64,000 bases of DNA, taken from Burkholderiales bacterium. Lineage in GTDB: Bacteria; Pseudomonadota; Gammaproteobacteria; Burkholderiales; Casimicrobiaceae. The notes below the pieces were generated by a model, which saw nothing but the letters and a program-made list of their open reading frames with translations, did not search any database and was not told the origin of the DNA. The DNA lies in NCBI GenBank assembly GCA_025354165.1, contig JANXNI010000069.1, positions 1 to 64,000 on the forward strand, read 5' to 3'. The stretch's first letter is position 1; every line of letters starts with the position of its first letter. A program made the position numbers and the translations under genes. Positions 17,619 through 26,750 of the stretch are shown piece by piece.

Positions 17619-19985
17619 ATGCAAAGACTCATCAATCCCCAACGCGGATTTGCCGCAATGATTATGCGTCTGTTCGCCGCAGCTCTGACGCTGGCTTTAG
17701 CCGGACTCGCAATGGCCGATCCACCCATGCGTGTGGCGCGGCTGGGTTACCTTTCGGGCGAGGTGACATTCTCGCCTGCGGGCGAAAACGATTGGGTATT
17801 GGGCAGCTTGAATCGGCCTTTGATTACGGGCGATCGCCTGTGGGCGGACAAGAACGGGCGCGCCGAACTGCAGATCGGCAACGCGGCGGTTCGTTTGGCC
17901 CAAGGCACGTTGTTTACTCTGACAAATCTTGATGACCGCATCGCGCAGATGAATTTGGAAGCGGGCACTTTGCTGTTGCGCGTGCGAGGCATGGCTCGCG
18001 ATCAGGTCATTGAAGTTGACACGCCGAATCTCGCCTTCGTGATCAACCAACCCGGCGAATATCGCATCAGCGTGAATGCTGATGCTGACTCTACCGAAGT
18101 GACCACGCGCAGTGGTCGCGCCGACGTCTATGACGAAGCTGTCAGCTATAGCGTCGTCTCCGGTCGCGGCTATCGATTCTTTGGTGCTGGCCTCCGTGAC
18201 TATGATGTCCTGGCTAACTCGCGCCTCGACGATTTTGATCGTTGGGCACAAGCCCGAGATCGCGGCTACGACGCGTCGATTTCTGCGCGCTATGTGTCGC
18301 GCGATGTCATCGGCTATCAGGATCTTGATCAGTACGGAAGCTGGTCTTCCGTGCCGGACTATGGCAATGTCTGGATGCCAACGCGCGTTGCCGCCGACTG
18401 GGCACCGTACCGGGACGGACATTGGTCGTGGATCGAGCCGTGGGGCTGGACCTGGGTTGATGATCAGCCGTGGGGCTTCACCGTTTCGCACTACGGTCGC
18501 TGGACTAATACGCAGCGCGGTTGGGCTTGGGTTCCGGGGCCGATTGCCGCGCGTCCGGTCTATGCACCCGCATTGGTAGCCTTTATCGGAGGCAGTAATT
18601 TTCAGATTAGCGCGTCGACCGGCAATGTCGGCGCGGTGGGCTGGTTTCCGCTCGGCCCGCGTGACGTGTATCGCCCGGCCTACACCGTGAGCCGCAACTA
18701 TTTCACCAACGTGAACGTCAGCAATACGGTGATCAACAACACGATCATCGTTAACAACTACAACAACCGGAACGCCCCCGCGCTCACCGACGCGTTTTAT
18801 GCCAACCGGAGCGTACGCGGCGCAATTGTTACGGTGCCGACATCGGCGTTCGTGCAGTCTCAGCCAGTCGCACGGGCTCAGTTGCGCGTGTCGGAAGCCG
18901 CGCTGACACGTGCGCCCGTGAACACTCTGGCCGCAGTCGCTCCACAGCGAATCAGCGTGCTTGGAGCCGCGCAAGAACGGCAGAAACCGCCACAAATGGT
19001 GGAACGTCGCGTCGTCGCGCAAAGCATGCCACCCGCTGCGGTGGTCGGTTTTGCGGTCCGAGAGCGTGCGCTGATGGCCAATCCCGGCAAGCCAATGGAG
19101 CCATCTGCGCTCGAAGCGCTCAAACCAGTCGCGCCGCCCATGTCAAATGCGGCTCCCCGAGCACCCAATGCGAGGCCAGGCAACGCTGCCCAGCCGGTGG
19201 CTGGCTCTGCGGCAACACGTCCAAACGTTGAAATCGTGCAACCGCGAGCCGTGGGGCAGGCCACCGTAGCGCCGCCGCCACCGCCGTCCAGGGCTCCGAC
19301 CGAGCGCCGCGCGAACCCCGCGCAGCAGCCACAGGCGACGCCAACGCCACGCGATCCCAACCCCGTCGTTGCGCCCACGCAGGGATCACCAGCAGTTCGT
19401 CCAAATGCGGCACCTGCGCCGCAGGAACCTGCGAGGCCCGGTATTCGGCCGCCTGAGCAGCGCGGTCAGCCCGTGCTTGAAGCGCCGATCCGCAGCAATC
19501 CGCCTGCGCCGGTGCAACCACCCGCCGTGCCTAATCTGCCGAACCCACCCAAACCAGTGCAGCCGGTAGCGCCCGCGCCCGTCGTGCAACCGCCTGCGCC
19601 GCGCGTCCCCGGCGCGATGCCACCACAACTGCCACCGGGTGAACCACGTAACCCGCCACGGGAGCAGCGCGAAGCACCGATTCGTCCGCCTGTGATTCAG
19701 CCTGCGCCCGTTGCGCCAGCGGTCGTCGCGCCGACTGAGCGTGGTCCCAACGAACCGCAGCGCGGACGACCTGAGCGCCCAGAAGCGGTGAGGCCGACGC
19801 CCGCCATGCCAGCCGCGCCTGCCGCAGTGCGAGCGCCAGAACCGGTCAGAGCCGTCAATCCGCCGCCGAAACCCGAAGTGTCCGAGCAAAAGCCGCGCGT
19901 CGTGGTGGAAAAGAAAGACGACAAACGCGGCGAGAAAAAGGACGATAAGCAAGACAAAGAAGACGAAGAAAAGAAGCGCAAATAA
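17619..19985 (+). CDS. Secreted DUF6600/FecR-like protein with proline-rich tail
   Basis: 788 residues. The start at 17619 has an AAGGA site seven bases upstream and gives a signal peptide (LFAAALTLALAGLAMA). Residues about 30-175 resemble a FecR domain (GYLSGEVTFSPAGENDWVLG, then DRLWADKNGRAELQIGNAAVRL). Residues about 230-330 form a tryptophan-rich DUF6600 region (YGSWSSVPDYGNVWMPTRV, WAPYRDGHWSWIEPWGWTWV). The last ~300 residues are Pro/Ala-rich, low-complexity, ending in a Lys/Asp/Glu tail (EKKDDKRGEKKDDKQDKE). Probably periplasmic and bound to other macromolecules; no enzymatic role is visible. A long open frame on the opposite strand is a composition artefact. Confidence 0.8.
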   Translation: MQRLINPQRGFAAMIMRLFAAALTLALAGLAMADPPMRVARLGYLSGEVTFSPAGENDWVLGSLNRPLITGDRLWADKNGRAELQIGNAAVRLAQGTLFTLTNLDDRIAQMNLEAGTLLLRVRGMARDQVIEVDTPNLAFVINQPGEYRISVNADADSTEVTTRSGRADVYDEAVSYSVVSGRGYRFFGAGLRDYDVLANSRLDDFDRWAQARDRGYDASISARYVSRDVIGYQDLDQYGSWSSVPDYGNVWMPTRVAADWAPYRDGHWSWIEPWGWTWVDDQPWGFTVSHYGRWTNTQRGWAWVPGPIAARPVYAPALVAFIGGSNFQISASTGNVGAVGWFPLGPRDVYRPAYTVSRNYFTNVNVSNTVINNTIIVNNYNNRNAPALTDAFYANRSVRGAIVTVPTSAFVQSQPVARAQLRVSEAALTRAPVNTLAAVAPQRISVLGAAQERQKPPQMVERRVVAQSMPPAAVVGFAVRERALMANPGKPMEPSALEALKPVAPPMSNAAPRAPNARPGNAAQPVAGSAATRPNVEIVQPRAVGQATVAPPPPPSRAPTERRANPAQQPQATPTPRDPNPVVAPTQGSPAVRPNAAPAPQEPARPGIRPPEQRGQPVLEAPIRSNPPAPVQPPAVPNLPNPPKPVQPVAPAPVVQPPAPRVPGAMPPQLPPGEPRNPPREQREAPIRPPVIQPAPVAPAVVAPTERGPNEPQRGRPERPEAVRPTPAMPAAPAAVRAPEPVRAVNPPPKPEVSEQKPRVVVEKKDDKRGEKKDDKQDKEDEEKKRK

Positions 19986-20001
19986 GTCGAATTATTGAGG
20001 C

Positions 20002-20115
20002 AGCATTTTCTTGTAAGGCTTATTGCATAGGGGCTAAACGCAATTTATGCAATAAGTCGAGTTTCAATAAAATTGACGTATAGCCCCGGTGCAGTGGCAG
20101 TTTCACATAAAAGCT
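20002..20115 (+). repeat. Dispersed palindromic element, copy B
   Basis: Lies between the DUF6600 and SDR genes. Outer arms AGCATTTTC...AAAAGCT, inner arms GCATAGGGGCTAA (to 20037) and TAGCCCCGGTGCAGTGG (20081-20097), core AATAAGTCGAGTTTC between them. Confidence 0.75.
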
Positions 20116-20210
20116 GTTAACAAATAGTTTCATTTAAGCCAGTCACGTCATCGCGAAATCGAAGCGTAAACTCCACCTCAAATCCAATTGATCAAGGTAG
20201 GGGACAAAAC

Positions 20211-21005
20211 GTGGACGATAGAAAAGTTGCGGTTGTGACCGGCTCGGCAACCGGCGTAGGTGCCGCTACGGCGCTGGGTCTTGCGCAGCGCGGATACAAC
20301 CTGCTGATCAATTATTCCAAGAGTGAAAGCGAAGCGCGAGCGTCGGAGAGTGCGTGCCGCGCTGCGGGCGCGGACACGCTTTTGATGCGTGGCGATGTTG
20401 CCGAAGATGCCGACTGCAAAGCGATGGTCGCAGCGGTGATCGACAAATGGGGACGACTCGATGCGCTGGTGAACAACGCAGGCATCAGCACCTTCACCGG
20501 AGCTGCAAATTGGGACGTACTTGACACTGAAATATTCAACCACATCTACGGCGTCAACACGATTGGCACATTCCAGATGGTGCGCGCAGCAGTGCCGCAC
20601 TTGAAGAAATCGGCGAACGGTGCCATCGTGAATGTCTCGTCAATTGCTGGCGCGTTAGGCATCGGATCGGCCGTGCCGTACATTGCATCGAAAGGTGCGG
20701 TGAACGCGATGACGCTGTATCTCGCACGCGAACTCGCGCCGGAGATTCGCGTGAATGCAGTTTGCCCCGGCCTCATCACATCGCGCTGGTTCGTCGATGG
20801 CATCGGGCAGGAAGGCTACGAAAAAGTCAAAGCGGGTTACGAGCACGGTACGCCGCTTGCGCGGGCCTGTACCCCTGAAGACGTTGCCGACGCGATCATC
20901 TGGTTGATCGACGGCGCACGCACGATTACGGGTGAATTGATGCTGCTCGATTCTGGCATTCATTTGGGCAAAGCGGTGCGCATTCCGGCATCGACTAAGC
21001 CCTGA
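20211..21005 (+). CDS. Short-chain dehydrogenase/reductase (FabG-like)
   Basis: 264 residues, classical SDR. TGSATGVGAA near residue 11 is the cofactor loop, LVNNAGIS the NNAG motif, IVNVSSIAGALG holds the catalytic serine, and YIASK the Y-x3-K pair. ELAPEIRVNAVCPGLITS is the usual tail. Lack of an acidic residue at the end of strand 2 and a serine/lysine there suggests NADP(H) preference. The start is GTG at 20211. It is a single gene, convergent with the S10 peptidase. The substrate is unknown. Confidence 0.9.
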   Translation: MDDRKVAVVTGSATGVGAATALGLAQRGYNLLINYSKSESEARASESACRAAGADTLLMRGDVAEDADCKAMVAAVIDKWGRLDALVNNAGISTFTGAANWDVLDTEIFNHIYGVNTIGTFQMVRAAVPHLKKSANGAIVNVSSIAGALGIGSAVPYIASKGAVNAMTLYLARELAPEIRVNAVCPGLITSRWFVDGIGQEGYEKVKAGYEHGTPLARACTPEDVADAIIWLIDGARTITGELMLLDSGIHLGKAVRIPASTKP

Positions 21006-21081
21006 GACGAGCAGCGCTTCACGCTATGGGCGAAGTATCCACGGCGTGCAGGACAATGCGGACGCTTTTGCCCGACTGCCG

Positions 21082-22599
21082 CTAAGCCTGCAACCAGCTT
21101 TTCAAATCCGCCTTGAGCTTGAGCAAATCGCCGGTGCGGGTGTACATCATGTGCCCCGCCTCGTAATAGTGGTGCGTGATGCGCGCCATCACCTCTGGCG
21201 TCAGATCTAGGCGTGCCAGCGACCAGTCGCTCGCCGAATAGGGCGTGCCAAGGTCGTAATAGCCGCTGGCGACCAGCACGCGCAGATGTGGATTCCGCCG
21301 CAGGGCGCGGGCCAACGAGTTGCTGGTCGACGTATAGCTGTTGCCCTTGGATTCGCCTTGCAGCCAGTTCCACTCTTTGTGCGCGATCTCCGAGAACACG
21401 GCGTATTTCTGGTCACTCGCTACGCCCAGCGCGGACTGAAAATACGCGTTGGCCGCCATCGTGTAGGGGCCCAACAGTGCTTCGAGGCCAGGATCAAAGT
21501 CCCAGGCGCGGGACTTTTTCGCCCCCAGCGGCCCGGTCACCCGGGATTCGAGTCGGCCCACGATTTTTCCCTCGTCGCGCAGTAGCTCGGAAAAAAAGGT
21601 GGCATCCGAGACTCGCAAATCATTGTCCAAAACGAGTTGCGTCGGCAAACCAATCAATTCACTCAGCCGCTGTGCAATCTGTTTGCGCCTGGCGGTGGGT
21701 AGACGAGCACCCAGGTGCAGGGCGGTCAGATATTCCGTCGTCACAAATTCTTCAGCCGCCGACCGCGCCGCCGCACCCGACTTGGCTTGTGGGCCGTTCA
21801 GCTTGCCGTGGTACTGCGCCGTAGCCGCAAAACCGGGCACAAACAGACCGTAGGCCAGATCATTTTTGCCCTCAAAGTCGAGCGACTGGATATCCATCGC
21901 GCAGCTCACCAGAATGACGCCGGCCAACGCAATGCCCAGATCAAGCAGTTTGTCGGCCAAGGCCGCACCGCGGGTGGTGCCGTAGCTCTCTCCGGCCAGG
22001 TAGATGGGCGAGCCCCAGCGCTTTGCGCGAGTCAAATACGCGCGGATGCACTCCGCCAGTGCTTCGACATCGCCATCCACACTGAGCATTTTTTTTCGTG
22101 CTGCGTCGCTCGCGGTGAGCGAATACCCGGTGTGCGGCGGATCGATAAACACCAGGTCGAAGTGCTCAAGCCACGTGTGCGGGTTGTCCTGCACGGCATA
22201 GGGCGGCGGCGGCATGCTGCCATCGTCAGGAATCACCAGTCGCTTCGGCCCGAGCGCGCCCAGGTGGAGCCAGATGGAGGACGAACCGGGGCCGCCATTG
22301 AACGCGAACAACAGCGGGCGCGCCGCCGCATCAAGCGGCACGCCTTTGATGTGTTGCGTATAGCTGGTCAGAAAGAGCGCAGCGTCTGCCTCCCCTTTGT
22401 GGGTGTCGGACATATTAGCCACCACCGGCACAAAACTGGCGCTCACGGCATATGACAAAGCCTTCTTGCCGATGCTGACGCTGCCAGTGCTGACGCTGGG
22501 TGGAAGCTTAAGCAAAGCTTCCACCCGGTCACGCATGCGCTTTTTTTCATCGTCGGTGGTGGTGACGGGCGTAGCGGTTTTGTCAACAGTCTCAGACAT
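21082..22599 (-). CDS. Peptidase S10 family, serine carboxypeptidase-like
   Basis: 505 residues without an obvious signal peptide. LLFAFNGGPGSSSIWLHLGALGPKRL carries the NGGPGSSS oxyanion block of family S10, IYLAGESYGTTRGAALADKL the nucleophile GESYG, YYDLGTPYSASDW the aspartate region and YYEAGHMMYT the catalytic histidine. Bacterial S10 proteins remove C-terminal residues at acidic pH; most are uncharacterised. The start at 22599 is followed by an acidic/threonine-rich N-terminus. A divergent hydrolase begins 159 bases away. Confidence 0.9.
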   Translation of the reverse strand: MSETVDKTATPVTTTDDEKKRMRDRVEALLKLPPSVSTGSVSIGKKALSYAVSASFVPVVANMSDTHKGEADAALFLTSYTQHIKGVPLDAAARPLLFAFNGGPGSSSIWLHLGALGPKRLVIPDDGSMPPPPYAVQDNPHTWLEHFDLVFIDPPHTGYSLTASDAARKKMLSVDGDVEALAECIRAYLTRAKRWGSPIYLAGESYGTTRGAALADKLLDLGIALAGVILVSCAMDIQSLDFEGKNDLAYGLFVPGFAATAQYHGKLNGPQAKSGAAARSAAEEFVTTEYLTALHLGARLPTARRKQIAQRLSELIGLPTQLVLDNDLRVSDATFFSELLRDEGKIVGRLESRVTGPLGAKKSRAWDFDPGLEALLGPYTMAANAYFQSALGVASDQKYAVFSEIAHKEWNWLQGESKGNSYTSTSNSLARALRRNPHLRVLVASGYYDLGTPYSASDWSLARLDLTPEVMARITHHYYEAGHMMYTRTGDLLKLKADLKSWLQA

Positions 22600-22758
22600 G
22601 GATCATTCCGTGGAAAAGTAACCCGCAGTCTACTGCCTGCGGCACCCCAAAGCCGTCCGTTACGTGGCCACCTTGGCCCGATGCGGCGGTGTAGCGTGCC
22701 TGCGGCCTGCATTCCCACTCGTTGCAGAATACGGGACAAACTCCTACCCGACCCACCC

Positions 22759-24015
22759 ATGAATGCACGTACTTTTGTTGTTGCTACGCTATTGACGAGC
22801 TTGATCGCCGCGCCTGCGTATTCCGCGCCCGATGAGGACAAACTCGGCAAAGCACAGGGCTATCCGGTCGGCAGCGCGAGGACATGGTTCTTCGATGAGA
22901 AAGTGCGAGTCGGATCGTTCTCTGCGCAAGGTGAAATCCCCGGCATCTCAGGCGGTACGGTCAAGACGATGGCAGCCAGCGACAAGCCCATGTCGCTCCC
23001 AAAAGCGGCGCAAGAGCCGACCTATCGCTGGTCAGCTGCGGACACCAAAAACCTGAGTGTCGATGACTATCTGGCACGGCAGCGCGTCATGGGTTTGCTC
23101 ATCATCAAGGACGGCGTGATTCAGGTTGAGCGCTATCAATATGAGCGCACGCCACAGCATCGTTTCGTCTCGCAATCGATGGCTAAATCCATCACGTCGC
23201 TCGCCGTTGGCATGGCGCTGCGCGATGGCAAGATCAAGTCGCTCGACGACCGCGCCGATGCCTACGCGCCCGCACTGAAGGGCACGCTAATGGGGGAGAC
23301 GACAGTGCGCAATCTGCTGCGCATGTCGTCGGGACTTAAGTTCGTCGAGGATTACAGCGGCAAGGACGATTCGTCGCGATTTGCAGGCGCAATCACGCGT
23401 GAAGGCATCGAAGCGGCAGCGAAAACGCTGACCGAACGCGAAGTACCACAGGGCACTCGCTTTGCTTACTTTACGGCGCAGACGCACATGCTCTCCGCCG
23501 TACTGAGCGGCGCGACTGGCATGAGCGTGAGCGAATATCTGGCGCCGCGCCTGTGGCAAGCCATCGGTGCCGAGACCGCTGCGTTGTGGTGGTCGGACAA
23601 AAAAGGCGTGACGATTGCAGGCGGAAACTTCAATGCCACGCTGCGCGATTACGGTCGTCTCGGCATCGTGCTCGCCAACGACGGCGTGCGCCCGGATGAC
23701 CCGGAAAAACGAGCGATCATTCCGCGTGAATACCTGCTGGATGCCACCGACTGGCACCGCGTCGATCCGCCGTTTCGCCCCGGATTCGAAAAGCGGTATT
23801 ACGGTTACGGCAACCAGTTTTGGCTGTTCCCCGGAGAGACGCGACGCTTTGCGATGCTCGGCGTCTACGGCCAATTCATCTTCGTCGATCCTCAGCTGAA
23901 ACTCGTCATGGTGCAGACGACTGCGAACGCCACCGCAAAGTCAGGTGCGACAACGCTCGCGAAGGAAGCGGATGCGTTCTGGCGTGGGGTGGTGCGGCAC
24001 TATGGGGCCTGGTAG
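22759..24015 (+). CDS. Serine hydrolase, class C beta-lactamase family
   Basis: 418 residues with a signal peptide (VVATLLTSLIAAPAYS), so periplasmic. FVSQSMAKSITSLAVGMALRDG holds the S-x-x-K catalytic pair (SMAK) of the serine beta-lactamase/esterase family, VRNLLRMSSGLKF is the following conserved block, and RFAYFTAQTHMLSAVLSG occupies the Y-x-N position with a change. GYGNQFWLFPG and FAMLGVYGQFIFVDPQLKLVMVQTT are the C-terminal blocks. Likely esterase or peptidase rather than a resistance beta-lactamase. The start at 22759 restores the signal peptide. Confidence 0.85.
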   Translation: MNARTFVVATLLTSLIAAPAYSAPDEDKLGKAQGYPVGSARTWFFDEKVRVGSFSAQGEIPGISGGTVKTMAASDKPMSLPKAAQEPTYRWSAADTKNLSVDDYLARQRVMGLLIIKDGVIQVERYQYERTPQHRFVSQSMAKSITSLAVGMALRDGKIKSLDDRADAYAPALKGTLMGETTVRNLLRMSSGLKFVEDYSGKDDSSRFAGAITREGIEAAAKTLTEREVPQGTRFAYFTAQTHMLSAVLSGATGMSVSEYLAPRLWQAIGAETAALWWSDKKGVTIAGGNFNATLRDYGRLGIVLANDGVRPDDPEKRAIIPREYLLDATDWHRVDPPFRPGFEKRYYGYGNQFWLFPGETRRFAMLGVYGQFIFVDPQLKLVMVQTTANATAKSGATTLAKEADAFWRGVVRHYGAW

Positions 24016-24063
24016 CAGCCCTTCCGGCTTGGAGCCCGCCTTCACGTAACGGACGCGGCAGGC

Positions 24064-24837
24064 TTAGGCCCGCGTCAACACCGCCTGCAAAAAGAGCCGC
24101 GTGCGATCTTCAACTGGATTGGTGAAGATGGTTTCCGGTGGGCCGGACTCAATGATTACGCCGCCGTCCATCACCACGACCACGTCGCCCACTTCCCGCG
24201 CAAAGTCCATCTCGTGGGTGACGACCATCATCGTCATGCCCTCGCTGGCAAGCAACTTCATTACCTGTAGCACTTCGCCCACCAGCTCAGGGTCGAGCGC
24301 AGAGGTTGGCTCATCGAACAGCATCACGCGCGGCTTCATAGCGAGCGCGCGTGCAATGGCGACGCGCTGCTTTTGCCCGCCGGAGAGGCTCGCGGGCATG
24401 GCGTACGCCTTTTCCACGAGGCCGACTTTTTTCAGTAACGCGAGGGCTTCGTTGTCTGCATCGACTCGCGACAAACCACGCAGTTTGCGCGGCCCCAGCG
24501 AGATGTTGCCGAGCACCGATAAATGCGGGAACAGGTTGAACGATTGGAACACCATGCCCACCTCTTGCCGCAGCAAATCAAGCTCGGCTTCGGGCAGGCG
24601 CTGCCCGTTATTGACGAGCATGCGCCCGCAGATTTCGACGCTGCCAGACTCCGGCACTTCAAGGCCGTTGCAGCAACGCAGAAACGTGCTCTTGCCGGAA
24701 CCGCTCGGCCCAATCACCACGACCACTTGCGAAGGCGCAACGTCAAAATCGATGCCGCCCAACACGAGGTGATCTGCAAACGATTTGCGCAGAGCGCGAA
24801 TCCGCACGAGTGGCGCGGCGGCAATCACGTCGCTCAT
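24064..24837 (-). CDS. Polar amino-acid ABC transporter, ATP-binding protein (GlnQ-like)
   Basis: 257 residues. [22 protein letters not shown] is the Walker [23 protein letters not shown] the Q-loop, [34 protein letters not shown] the signature and Walker [13 protein letters not shown] the H-loop. These match the GlnQ/HisP branch energising uptake of glutamine, glutamate or basic amino acids. It overlaps the permease gene by four bases and ends the operon. Confidence 0.93.
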   Translation of the reverse strand: MSDVIAAAPLVRIRALRKSFADHLVLGGIDFDVAPSQVVVVIGPSGSGKSTFLRCCNGLEVPESGSVEICGRMLVNNGQRLPEAELDLLRQEVGMVFQSFNLFPHLSVLGNISLGPRKLRGLSRVDADNEALALLKKVGLVEKAYAMPASLSGGQKQRVAIARALAMKPRVMLFDEPTSALDPELVGEVLQVMKLLASEGMTMMVVTHEMDFAREVGDVVVVMDGGVIIESGPPETIFTNPVEDRTRLFLQAVLTRA

Positions 24838-25505
24838 TGCACCATGCCCCCGGCGCGTAGCCGCTTCTCGATGTGTCGCAGCACTAGCGTGGTGACGCCG
24901 GTTAACACGAAGTAAACCACCGCAATCGCCAGATAAACCTCAAGCGAGCGATACGACACGCTGATGATTTTTTGCCCTTCGTGCATCACGTCATGAATCG
25001 TTAGCAACGACACCAGCGCAGAGTTTTTAATAAGCGCAATGAACTCATTGCCAAGCGGCGGAATCATGCGCACCACCGCCTGCGGCAGCACCACGGAGCG
25101 CATCGCGAGGCCGGACGACATACCGAGCGAGCGCGCAGCCTCCATCTGACCGCGATCAACCGATTGAATCGCGCCGCGCACCACCTCGGACACATAAGCA
25201 CCCGAGTAAACGCCGAGACCAATCACGCCGCAGAAAAACGCGGGCAACAAAATGCCGAACTGCGGCAGCCCGAAAAACAAAATGAACAACTGCACCAGGA
25301 GCGGCGTGCCACGGATCACCGCGACGTACGCCGTACACAGGCCGTACACAATGCGCCGCTCGGGCTTGAGCCGTCCTAGCCCGACGATGAGCCCCATGAA
25401 GCAGCCTAATAGCAGCGATACGGAGGTGATCTCGACGGTGACCCACGCGCCGCGCAAGAGCTGCGGCCAGCCCGCCCATACGGGCGAGAAATCAAGCTCC
25501 ATCAA
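24834..25505 (-). CDS. Polar amino-acid ABC transporter, permease
   Basis: 223 residues, about five membrane helices. [27 protein letters not shown] is the typical HisMQ/GlnP start and [45 protein letters not shown] is the EAA loop contacting the ATPase. A single permease gene is present, so it probably works as a homodimer. It lies between the ATPase (4-base overlap) and the binding-protein gene (56-base gap). Confidence 0.92.
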   Translation of the reverse strand: MMELDFSPVWAGWPQLLRGAWVTVEITSVSLLLGCFMGLIVGLGRLKPERRIVYGLCTAYVAVIRGTPLLVQLFILFFGLPQFGILLPAFFCGVIGLGVYSGAYVSEVVRGAIQSVDRGQMEAARSLGMSSGLAMRSVVLPQAVVRMIPPLGNEFIALIKNSALVSLLTIHDVMHEGQKIISVSYRSLEVYLAIAVVYFVLTGVTTLVLRHIEKRLRAGGMVQ

Positions 25506-25561
25506 GCGCCCGTTTCAACGTTTGGCGAGAGCGAGCGAAGCAGCATCAACGCCTCGGAGCA

Positions 25562-26311
25562 CTATTTTGCGTTCGAACCGCTAAACCATTTCTTCACGAG
25601 TGCGGCATAGGTGCCATCAGCCTTGACCTTCGTCAGCGCACCGTTCATCGCTTTGGTCAGATCGGGCGTGTCCTTGCGCAGCGCCATGCCGTATTCCTCG
25701 GTTGTCAACTGTTGCGAGAGCACGCGCAGGCCCGGACGCGTGCGCACATACTGCGCCGCCGCTGGCTTGCCAGTGACCGCTGCATCGGCGCGACCAATCT
25801 CGACGAGGTTGAACATCTCCTGATTTTTTTCCACTTCAACGAGCTGCACTTTGGGGTGGTTCTGTTGCAGGTAGCTGACCGATTTGGTGCCAACTTGCAC
25901 CGTCACTTTTTTGCCGTCAAGATCGGCCAGTGTTTTGATCGCGGTGTTGCTGTCTTTGGTCATCGCAACCAAACCGCCAGCGAAGTATGAGTCGGTGAAG
26001 TCCACCACTTTTTTGCGCTCGTCCGTGATGTAAATCGCGGAGACCGCCACGTCGAATCGTTTGGCGACAAGGCCTGGAATCAGGCCCTTGAAATCAATAT
26101 CGATCCACTCGACGCGCTTGCCCATCGCCTTGGCCAACGCTTCAACCAGCTCAATATCAAACCCTGTGCGCTTGTCGTTTTCAACAAATTCCATCGGCGG
26201 GAATGTGGCATCGGTGCCCACGCGAAGAACGCTGTCCTGAGCCTGAGCCTGCGTGCCAGCGAGCGCGAACGCCAGTAACGCGGAAAACAAAAAGTGGCGA
26301 CGAAATTTCAT
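25562..26311 (-). CDS. Polar amino-acid ABC transporter, substrate-binding protein
   Basis: 249 residues, family 3 solute-binding protein. The signal peptide is FLFSALLAFALAGTQAQAQ. LRVGTDATFPPMEFVENDKRTGFDIELVEALAKAMG is the family signature, and VSAIYITDERKKVVDFTDSY, DLDGKKVTVQVGTKS and EYGMALRKD follow in the usual order. It binds an amino acid in the periplasm for the downstream permease and ATPase. Start 26311 is set by GGAGA seven to twelve bases upstream. First gene of the operon. Confidence 0.93.
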   Translation of the reverse strand: MKFRRHFLFSALLAFALAGTQAQAQDSVLRVGTDATFPPMEFVENDKRTGFDIELVEALAKAMGKRVEWIDIDFKGLIPGLVAKRFDVAVSAIYITDERKKVVDFTDSYFAGGLVAMTKDSNTAIKTLADLDGKKVTVQVGTKSVSYLQQNHPKVQLVEVEKNQEMFNLVEIGRADAAVTGKPAAAQYVRTRPGLRVLSQQLTTEEYGMALRKDTPDLTKAMNGALTKVKADGTYAALVKKWFSGSNAK

Positions 26312-26744
26312 GAGTGGGTCTCCGGGGCGACGGGTCAAAAGGGGGAACGAAGTCAAGTTTAGGCTAGCACAGTGCTCATGCGCCGTGTTCGCAAAAGACC
26401 AATTTTTTGCGTGACAACTTTATGTATGAAAGCCTTATTTATAAAGGGCTGGAATGTTATTTGTGGGGCAAGTTGACTTTATGCGTAAAAAGCCGATAGC
26501 CCTTATCCAGTGGTCGTTTACCAGTTAAGCTGATACAGTCATTGGCACTATCACTTTCTTCTCGGCCTCGGCGCGGCGCCTGATTTACCGAAGCCCGATG
26601 CAATGTCGGCAGCCATCAGAGTGGCGATCAGCGCCTGTATCAGGCAGTCGGTCAGCGGCATGCGGCGCACGATGGTCCGCACATAAATGTCACCATCGCC
26701 AGTCAGCACAGAATGTACGCCGCCCGCCACGAGATGATTTATCG
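26312..26744. other. Intergenic region with palindromic element copy C and possible gene remnant
   Basis: 433 bases. It contains the leader of the amino-acid binding-protein gene, a dispersed palindrome at about 26420-26530, and a minus-strand open stretch listed separately. Confidence 0.5.
26430..26516 (+). repeat. Dispersed palindromic element, copy C
   Basis: Inner arms AAAGGGCT (26443-26450) and TAGCCCTTATCCAGTGGTCG (26497-26516), core CAAGTTGACTTTATGCG. Weaker outer arms extend to about 26420 and 26531 (GTTAAGCT). Confidence 0.7.
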
Positions 26745-26750
26745 CTACGG
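26551..26750 (-). pseudogene. Possible remnant open frame, unknown
   Basis: Downstream of the large metalloprotease, in a different frame, about 60 codons read NHLVAGGVHSVLTGDGDIY and then VRTIVRRMPLTDCLIQALI, ending at a TGA (26551-26553). It has no plausible start of its own and I do not recognise it. It could be a decayed gene end or chance. Confidence 0.2.

Noticed and set aside
17697..19022. Long minus-strand open frame of 441 codons opposite the DUF6600 gene
   Set aside because: It is a composition shadow: the plus frame has a signal peptide, ribosome site and recognised domains, while the antisense product is Arg/His-rich without known motifs.
22759..24015. Class C hydrolase as an antibiotic-resistance beta-lactamase
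   Set aside because: It has the SxxK pair but not a clear Y-x-N or K-T-G triad of AmpC, and the sequence resembles esterase/penicillin-binding-protein-like family members.
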